A stretch of 64,000 bases of DNA. Source: Amoebophrya sp. A120 (taxonomy: Eukaryota; Sar; Dinophyceae; Syndiniales; Amoebophryaceae). A model generated the notes under the pieces. It searched no databases and was not told the DNA's origin. It was given only the letters and a program-made list of their open reading frames with translations. Below, one piece after another: positions 53,878 through 62,000 of this stretch. The position numbers and the translations under genes are program-made. The stretch spans positions 3,651,253 through 3,715,252 of the forward strand of contig CAJINV010000005.1 of assembly GCA_905178155.1 (NCBI GenBank), in the 5' to 3' direction. The first letter of the stretch is position 1. Every line of letters starts with the position of its first letter.

Positions 53878-56408
53878 TTAAAACTTCTGATGGTCAAACT
53901 GGTCCACCGTGATCTCGCCGTTTTCCTCCTTATACACATACACGACCACCTTTGCGTATTGTGAGGAAAAATCCCCCCTCCCCATATCGAAAAGGTACGT
54001 AATTGGCAATGCTGATTTGCGACCACAAATCATCTCTGTCTTGCAAGAAGGCAACTTCACAGGCTCCGCCGCTTTATGAAGGCGGTTTGTAATGCTGTTG
54101 GGCCTACAGCGCAGACGTTTCTCATGCTAAGAGCCCAGCCCAAAACCTCTCTGCTCAGGCTTGGTATGGGCCTGCAGTCCTCTCCAGCAAGACAAATCTG
54201 ATGTGTGTACGCAAATCCAGCATCACAGACTTCGTTTTGATATGGGGAGGGGGGATTTTTCATTTTGATATTGCGCCCTGCACCGCCATCAGCATGAAGC
54301 TTGGTGTGGACTGTCCCATGGCCGGTAAGGGCGCAGGAGCGGCGGGCACCGCCGGCACAGCAGAACCATCCTCCGGTGGATTCTGTTGCATTACGTCGGC
54401 CGCCACATCGAGATTTGCTATCTGTTCTGTGACCGCATTGACTGCGGGGTCGGTAGCTGCGGGTGGCGGAGGTGGTGGCGGAACACCTTGTTCACCAGGC
54501 GCACTGTCTTCACCTGCAACGACCGGAGCAGCAGCTGCGACCTCGGCAGTCATTTTTTTCATGCCACTCGGCATTACGGCGTCAGCCGGGTCTGCTGCCT
54601 CACCCTCGGCTTTCGGAGCTTTCGTCACTTCAGCTCCTTCCGCGGTAGGTAGTGACGATGTGGTCTCGTCGGATTTACTTTCTGTTCCTTGTTGTTCCGC
54701 CGGGGTGTTCGTTTCAGCTCCCTCCTTGTTCGTTGCAGCGTCAGCTCCTACTTCCGCCTTTGCATCTGCTTCTTCTGCAGCAGTTTCAGCACTTTTGTCC
54801 TCCCCTGACGCAGCTGCTCTTCCGTTTACGACCGTCGCTGCCTCTCCTTCCGGTCCTGCAGCACTGGACTTAGACCCGGTTTTATTCAAGTTCGCCACTG
54901 TTGCTGCACTCTCCGGTGGTCCACCGGCTGCACCCGTCGGACTAGGTTGCTGCACGGCCGTCGCTATCAAATGCAAATATGTCTGGGTCTGGAAGACTGC
55001 GAGATTTGTCATGCTAGTCCGGCATGACTCTGCACTCTGTATTGCGTGGCCACCAAAAGGCCCTCTTGCCTGTCATGCAAAAGCGTAGTTTCTCATGCGA
55101 AATACGCAGCACAGAAGCACGAAAAAACTTGTCATGCTTGGCGCCGCATTACAGAGCACTTATTGTTCACAGACTTGCATCACAAGTTTCCAGACCCAGA
55201 CATATTTGCAATGCATAGTCGCCAGCAAGGCCCGTGCCGCGTTCGCGAAGTCGTTGGCGAAGAGCTGGCTGACGTCGTAGTGCTGCGCCGCCCCGGTCGC
55301 GCTGCCCGTATCAAATGTAAAAATGTCTGGGTCTGGAAGAATGCGCGATTTGTCATGCGGCTTTTCCATGACCTGTGAGGTCTGGAATGCAGGACATAGC
55401 ATGACAGATTCTGTGCGATCTTATCCATGCCTATCCTGCATGAGAAACTGCCTCCCGACTTGGTCAAAACTGGACGACTTTTGGTAATCATGCAACACAG
55501 ATTTTTGCATGCTTCAGATTTAGCATGACAAATTGCATTCTTCCAGACCCAGACATTTTTGCATTTGATAGCCCGGGTTCAGAAACAACTTGTTTTCCAA
55601 GGCGAAGCACCGGGCTTCGTGCGTGTGCCCGGAGATCAGCACGTCGCAACCGAGCTTGCGCTGCCACTGGAGCAACGCGGCGTCGGATTTCCAGGGGAGG
55701 ATTTGGTATCCAAGAAAAAAAATGTTTTAGTGTAACTTTGTGTTGCAGAAAATGCAAAACTGCTACACTTGTCATGCTGGACATGCATCAGAAGCAACTT
55801 TCGTACGTGCTTTCACGTACTAGCTTCGCATGACAGGTTTTCTGTGTTATGCAGAGCAAACTTGTGATGCTATTCCTCCAAGAAACTTACACTCACACAG
55901 TTCTTTTCCTGCGTATTTGGTACCCGGAAATCATGCCCACCTTAAACGCGCCCACCTCGACCACGAGCGACTCGGGGAGTTCGCGGCCCAGGATCGCCTT
56001 GTCATCTGATTCGCCGCGGACGCAGTGGACTTCGTGACCTGCAGGTCGTGGTGGGGAAATTTGCAATGCCAACACCCTTTGCAGCGAAGAAGAAGCTTCG
56101 TTCCTGGTGAAAAAATAAGTCCTGCTTGGCAAGGACCGCTTGCGCTCCGCACAGCATCTAACTGAGCATAAAAACAACACCTGCCTCCGCGCAACATCAG
56201 CTTTTACAAACAAACAACTCTACTTTTTTTTACCTAGCCCCTGCAATCCATCCAACACGGCTTTGCTACCGCAGTTGCCCGTGCACAGCACGATCTTGAT
56301 TTTGTCCGTCTGCAGCAAATCCTTGAAGCATTCGGGAAGGTCGCGGGTTCGCTGCGGTATGTGCTGGTCGCCGATTACAAGCACGAGATCGCCAAACTCG
56401 AGAGACAT
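53878..56408 (-). CDS. VPS29: VPS29 retromer subunit with a ~240-residue insertion
   Basis: Retromer/retriever subunit with a metallophosphoesterase fold. Exons: 56234-56408 ([29 protein letters not shown]), 55916-56038 ([33 protein letters not shown]), 55571-55706 ([40 protein letters not shown]), 55218-55308, 54271-54964 and 53878-53956 ([20 protein letters not shown]). Between NPGSATGA and [19 protein letters not shown], normally about a dozen residues apart, lies an insertion of about 240 residues rich in Ala, Glu, Pro. Metal-site positions are partly changed (VRGD to VRGE; HGHQ to SGYQ) while GDxH and GHTH remain. One GT-AG intron, four TSD elements. Total 1278 nt, whole codons, 425 residues versus about 182 in human. 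Confidence 0.95.
53957..54270. mobile_element. Introner in VPS29, CCCCCCTCCCC family (TSD ttgcg)
   Basis: 314 bp. Ends TATTGTGAGGAAAAATCCCC and (inverted) TATCAAAATGAAAAATCCCC, then CCTCCCCATAT. Exact TSD ttgcg. Removal joins MAVQGA to [10 protein letters not shown], the conserved VPS29 C-terminus. Confidence 0.94.
54965..55217. mobile_element. Introner in VPS29, TCTGGGTCTGG family (TSD gtcgc)
   Basis: 253 bp. Ends TATCAAATGCAAATATG and (inverted) TATGCATTGCAAATATG, then TCTGGGTCTGGAA. Exact TSD gtcgc. Removal joins ARALLAT to AVQQPSPTG in frame. Confidence 0.93.
55309..55570. mobile_element. Introner in VPS29, TCTGGGTCTGG family (TSD gcccg)
   Basis: 262 bp. Nearly perfect TIRs (TATCAAATGTAAAAATG / TATCAAATGCAAAAATG, then TCTGGGTCTGGAAGA). 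Exact TSD gcccg. Removal gives the intact LNPGSATGA motif, split by the element. Confidence 0.95.
55707..55915. mobile_element. Introner in VPS29 (TSD tttgg)
   Basis: 209 bp with short, weak TIRs (TATCCAAGAAAAAAAATG; inverted right end TACGCAGGAAAAGAAC). Exact TSD tttgg. Removal joins VGMISGYQ to ILPWKSD in frame. Confidence 0.82.
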
Positions 56409-57099
56409 TCTGTTTGTTTCGGAATGGTGCTAACAGGTCTCGGTCCTCTCTTTGATCTGCGTATAAAAATTCGAAAGCGTGATCGTCCAGCAACACGAAG
56501 CAAGATCTAGCGTCGAATGCTTAACTACGGTCGTGCGTACTAACGATCAGTCGGCTATTTAGGGTCGCTTGCCCTTGCTATGTTGTGTATAGTGTCAAGT
56601 TCAAAGTACATTCATCTGCGCACGTGCTGCATGCTGGAGTGCTACGGCAGGCAGACACATTTTTCGATTTCAAAGTCCTACATAGTTTCTTTTTCTAGTT
56701 TATTTGCTTGAACTAGTTATATTGAGCATCGCTGTGGTATGCGGCCTGAGAAACAAAGATACTGTGCATTATCCTTATGTGTTTGCTGTCGAATGTTTTT
56801 TCTCTTTTCTATTTCATGTTCTTCACATAAGAAGGAACAGCTTCTGTATTTTGTGATGAAGCAGGGTAGCTAAAGAAAACACACTGATCGACATGCTTAT
56901 TTTGGTTCAAACATATTAAGCGAAGTACCACGATGGTTGAGAATGTTGACCCATCTATCACTATCGTCATGCAAACCGATCACATCTTCAGAGTTCTCAT
57001 GTCGCCCGCGATTGCACTTACGTCGTTCTGGGGTTCCATTTCGGCTAACACCAATGCAATTTTGTTTCCAAGCACGGCACTGGCCTTGCGCGTGGCAGA
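56409..57099. other. Upstream spacer of VPS29
   Basis: About 690 bases, AT-rich; presumably contains the VPS29 promoter. No other feature seen. Confidence 0.35.
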
Positions 57100-58650
57100 A
57101 CGCGGGCGATTAAAGTCACAAGCACCAGCTCGCCGGGCTCAAGGAAAAACAACTTCAGAGCATCCTTCCCTGGTCGGTGAGAGGTATCTCCTAGGCAAGG
57201 CACGGACCCTCACCCGGCCGCGCAGGCGCCCACAAAAAATGCCCGGCGGCATCGGGCGCGCGCGGTCGTTCGAACACAACGAACACCGCCGCCAACGATT
57301 CCGGCTTGCCAATCGTAGTGCGCAGGGGGGCGCCAGAGCAGAAAAGAGGGGCCCGGCTTCCCTTCCCCCGAGCTCGCTGCGTCGGCGCGCCGGCAAAGCA
57401 TGCAGGAAAACACGACGGTGAAGACAGAGGGGGCGCAAACGGCAAGCGCCCAAATCAGGCCGCCCCGCGGCCTGCCGTTCAAGCTTAGCTAGCAAGGCGC
57501 GCGGCGCCAGTACGTAGACAAGCACTTTGGCTGTCCAACGATATCACTTTGCCAACCAAGGCCGGCCCCCCCACCCTAGGACGCGCGCCGGCTTGCAGAG
57601 TCGCCGAAGTCGCCGCATGTGCCGGGCCGCCGCCCTCGTCTGTGCACAAAGTGGGTCTCTCCGTAATTTGCGATCACGCAGGCGCGCGGCCCCCAGAAAG
57701 GCCAGCCGTAGCCCCGCGCGCGCGCCGGCAGGGTGGCGGGCAGAAAAAAAAAGGGCGGGCGAGGCACAAGGGGGCGCCCCCTCGCCCGGGCCAATATTTA
57801 CGGCGGCCCAGCATGCGAGCTAGCGCTGGCGTAGCCTTGTGACAATGTGACAAGGCTGGCAGTTCTTTGGGTTCAGGATTTCTATAGGACGCCCAAACTT
57901 TGCTGCTTGCGTTCTTACTTCCTGGCGCAGTCGCAGTTTTGGCAGCCGCAATAGTCTGTCTACCGCTCCGGCTTGTCGCTGTCTTAGGATAGCGCCGAGA
58001 TTTCTTATGCCCGTAAGAATTGCAATGGTTTCTTGTCTAAAGTGCCAAGACAAACCCGGAGCCACTCCTACCAACCGGAAGCGGGCCGAGTTGACTTCCG
58101 CCGCCCTGTCTGGCTCTTAGAAGCAGAAAAGAATGAAACGGGCCCACCGCGGCCCCACGCGCCCGGTCCGCCGGATACGGCGCAAAGACGGGCGGGCAGA
58201 CCCGGCCAGGCTGACTCCTCGGCGCCCCGCGCGCCCGCGGTGCATGGCGGCCCGCCAATGTCTGCCCGGGCCAGCGCGCGCCAGGCAGACTCACGGGCGC
58301 CCATATCTAAGGGCGCGCGCATAGGTGAGGGCGCCTGGCCGCGCCGGCGCGCGTTGTGCGCGCGTCGAGCTTTTCCAACGAGCCCCGCAGCGGCCGGCCC
58401 GTCTTGTGTTTGGGCCCGTCCATCGCCATCGCCTGCGCCTTCCCCCTGGGCGATTTTTCCCCCGTCATCCGCCGCGATCTTGCGCAGGGACTGAAGAAGC
58501 CGAGCGGGTCGGATGTGAGCGAGAGTGGCGCTGTTGAAGACGCTACCACAGACACAACGAGAACAAAACGACACGCGCCGGCGCTCGCGCAGCTGGCGAA
58601 CTATGCCGGAACACTCACAGAAAGATAACTTGCCAAGTGAAAGGCTTGCC
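57100..58650. repeat. GC-rich tract, possible decayed mobile DNA
   Basis: Sharp rise in GC, with runs such as gggcgccccctcgcccggg and many long overlapping ORFs in all frames, which is typical of high GC rather than coding. A short hairpin (gccttgtgacaatgtgacaa, 57830-57853) and a low-GC break near 57850-58080 lie inside. It resembles the GC-rich element at 31 kb in composition, but I found no shared end. Confidence 0.4.
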
Positions 58651-59069
58651 GCTTGCGCTCTTTTCCGGCGTCGTGTTCTACGCGTGAAAGCGTTTCGTTA
58701 TTTTAGGACATGGCAGAAAAACAAAAAGACACCTCCAAAGGAACCAGGCCGAGATCTAGAAAATTACGAGTACATCTAAGAAGTGAAGTCTTTAAGCTGT
58801 GAGCAGCGTGATACTTTTCATCTCTTTGTAGTTTCTTTCATTAGATTTGCTGGACAAAAAGATTAGAAAACATGCGAAAAAGAGAGTTCTCGCGGTTCAT
58901 GTCGCAGGGCGGGGTTTACTCCAGTACGTACTCACTATGAGAAAATACATCCAAATCGCTAGTATTTTTTGTATGTTGATGTTGAAGATCCACGACGGTG
59001 TGGATGGTGGAGTCGCTAATTGTATGTTCCTTCTTTCATCTTTCACCTTCTCAGCGTCCACAGCACTTC

Positions 59070-62000
59070 CTAAAACGCCGTGACATCGTGGCAGCGGTCG
59101 ATCTGCTCCAGTAATTCCGTGAACTCGTCGAGCAGGTACATTTGCACCCGGGGCAGATGATCGGGAATCACCAACGCGATGACCTCGTGGACGAAGTGGA
59201 TCGTTTCCCGGATGATCAGCGACAAGTTCATCACGAAGAACGATAGCCGCCACATTTGCCCGTGGGACAGGTCCTGCGGGATCCCCTGCTCCCGGTAGTA
59301 CCGCGCGTGCATCTGGTAGGACAGGCGCCACTCCGCGCACAACACGATCAACTCCTGACATATTTGCAAAATGTGCTCAAACCCCTTCTTCACGATGTAC
59401 AAATACACCGTGTCCTCTACCGCGCGGCAGCTGTTGGCGAGCGGGTACAGGGAAGCAGACGCGGCAGGTGGACAGTTGGAGGAACCGGATGTTAAGGAAA
59501 CAACACCATTTGTAACCATCAACTCCGAACCCGTCCTTGTCGGAACGGACGTCGAGGCCGGCCCGCCGGGCGCCGCGGTCGTGCTGGAGCTGCTTCTGTC
59601 CAACTTTTGCAGGAAAAAAATGTTGCTTGTGGACCGTGTGTAGGAGCACGAACTCTCCTGGTCGTCGAGGTCTTCAGCGTCGGCTTTGTCATTTTCCTCG
59701 TGCAGTAGTGGCCGCTGCGCCTCCAAATCGTACTCCAAAGAGAACTTGTCAATGTTGTCGTGTGGCGCTTTGGAAGTACTTCTACCGTTATGGCTCGTCC
59801 TTCTATCCAGCTGGCCATAACTAGCGGTAGAAGTTGCAACTTTGTTCATCTTGTTCAGCAGTGCGTTTCCTTTGGTTTTCCGGTCCGTTTTTCTGCGACG
59901 CGTGCAGCAGAACAAGCTGCGAAGGAATTCTGCCCAAGTAGACGCTCCTGGCGCACCGTTTCCTTCACGATCTTCTTCTTGCCGCTCTTGGTCATATTTG
60001 TCATAACTCTCCTGTGCGGCGTTGCGAACGTTCTTGCAGTTGTGTCCACCTCGATGACCACCCGCGGAAGGACCAGTGGTAGCTTTTGTCGTGGCTGCAC
60101 AACTCTCCTCTGCCTCTACAACTCCCGCGTCGTCCGAGTCCTCCTCCTCAATGTCGTAGTCTTCCACAAACACAGTTGTCTTTTCCGAACCGTTCGTGCT
60201 CACATTCGATGCCTCGTCGTCCTCGAAATCCTTCACCGACCCGTGGTCGTGGTGCTGCACCAGCAAAGATCGCAGCGCCGCGTTGGTCAGTCTCTGCGGC
60301 CCGCTGGGAGGAGGTGGAGGAATTGTTCCTGGTTGATGCACCAGCTGCCCCGCAGGAGCAGCACCACCTGGTGTATTACTATACGACCCGGCGAGATTGG
60401 TGGACATGCCCAAAGGTGGACAAGCACCACCTGGTGGGGGGAGATGAACGCCCATAGAAGTTGTAGGAGGACCTCCTCGCGACGTCGCAGTAGTCGTGGT
60501 TTGCTGAAAATTGTCGAAAGCAGCAGAAGCATGGTTTAGCGTTCCTGTGGTCAACATCGCTGAGTTGCCTGCGCAGCTGTTGGAGCTGCTGTAGTTCATG
60601 TTGGGTAGCTGCCCATGAAGATTCTCCGGCTGCTGTTGTTGAAAATGGTGATCCACCTTCTGCTCGACGTTATTTAGATTCATACCCCCAGAAGTTGTAC
60701 CCCTGCCACCAAACTCACCAAATTTCCGGACTACTTTTGGTTTTTTTCCGAACAGCTCGGAGGCCAAAATCGGATTTTCCCGCTGCTGTTCCAGCGCTGG
60801 GTCGAGCAACAGAGTCAAACACGCCTGCAGCCGCTTGAACAACACTACCAATTCGTAGATCGGCAAATCAATGTACACTGTCGGCGACTCCACGGTCATC
60901 ACTCGGGCAAACAGCGGCCGCAGCCGCTTACTCACACGCATCACACGCTCGGTCGAGGTTCCGGCCATGTCGGCTTCGTCTTGCTGCTGGTCCGGCGTAG
61001 GTTGGTAGTTGTTGTTCATCAAACCGGTAGGTCCCGTTGTTCCTTGCTGCTGTGCAGTCGTTCCTTGCTGTTGCTGTACTCCTCTGTAGCTGCTACTTCC
61101 ATGTTGATGATTCGAACGATTTCCAGCACAAGAGGAAAAAATGCCCGACAAACTCAGTCGGGAGAAGAAATTGAAGGTGGAAATTGTTTGGAAATCTTCG
61201 CTGAGCATCTTGTTTGTCCGAAACAAATCGCGGATTTTGTGCTCCAGTTCTAATTTCTCCTCCTGGTACTTTTCCTCCGCGATTCGCTGCTCCTCTTTCG
61301 ACGCGGCCATTAGTGCGGAGGCAGACGTGCTGGTTGTGTTTCGGCTCGTTCTCGAAGCGGAGGTGGTCACGGTGGCCGAGCTGACGTTGCTGGTCTTCCT
61401 GCTGGTGTTAGTTGTTCGGAGACGACGATGGAGGTGGTGATCATGCTGCTGTGTAGCTTCGTGCTGCGCTGTGCCGACGAGAGAGTCGAAGTTCTCGTCC
61501 ACATTCGGAGCGGACTTAGCGTAGTGGTGGTGGTGGTGAAGCGATCCTGGAGCATTAAAGTGGCGATGATGATCATGCTCGTTTGAAGATATAGCCATTC
61601 CCTGTTTATCCACTTGTCGCCCAGGATACTTCTCCAGGTGCAGCGCGTGCTCGTCGTGCTGTGCGGGCCGTGGTCCCAGTACATTTTTCTTCGAAGTCAC
61701 ACAGACCAAACTGGGCGATCTCGAAGTGTTCTCTTCCGAGGTCGTTGTGTCCACTGGAAAACGTGCCAAGCCCAAATCCGCGAGGTTGTCACTCATACTC
61801 GGCCAGCGAGGTACTAGATTGCCCGAGCCCGGCGGTTTACCTCCGGATAGAGGTCCTGAATTCAACGTTGATGTTGGTGGTGCACCAGGCAACCCGGTTG
61901 GAGCATCAGGCTCCCGCGGTCCTCCCGGAACTACGATAGGAGGCAAGTGCACCCTTGAAGTAGCAGTAGCTTCGTGGGTAGTTGTAGTTTTTCTTGTTGA

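Noticed and set aside
13163-55915. Regularly repeated short sequences as a CRISPR array
   Set aside because: The repeats are inverted pairs flanking unique inserts in separate genes of a eukaryote, not tandem direct repeats with uniform spacers.
16000-56000. Many short ORFs inside the TIR elements, e.g. those reading KMSGSGR or FQTQTF
   Set aside because: These are recurrent translations of the TIRs in different frames, not genes.
57100-58650. Overlapping long ORFs in all frames of the GC-rich tract
   Set aside because: Explained by high GC and lack of stops; no recognisable motif.
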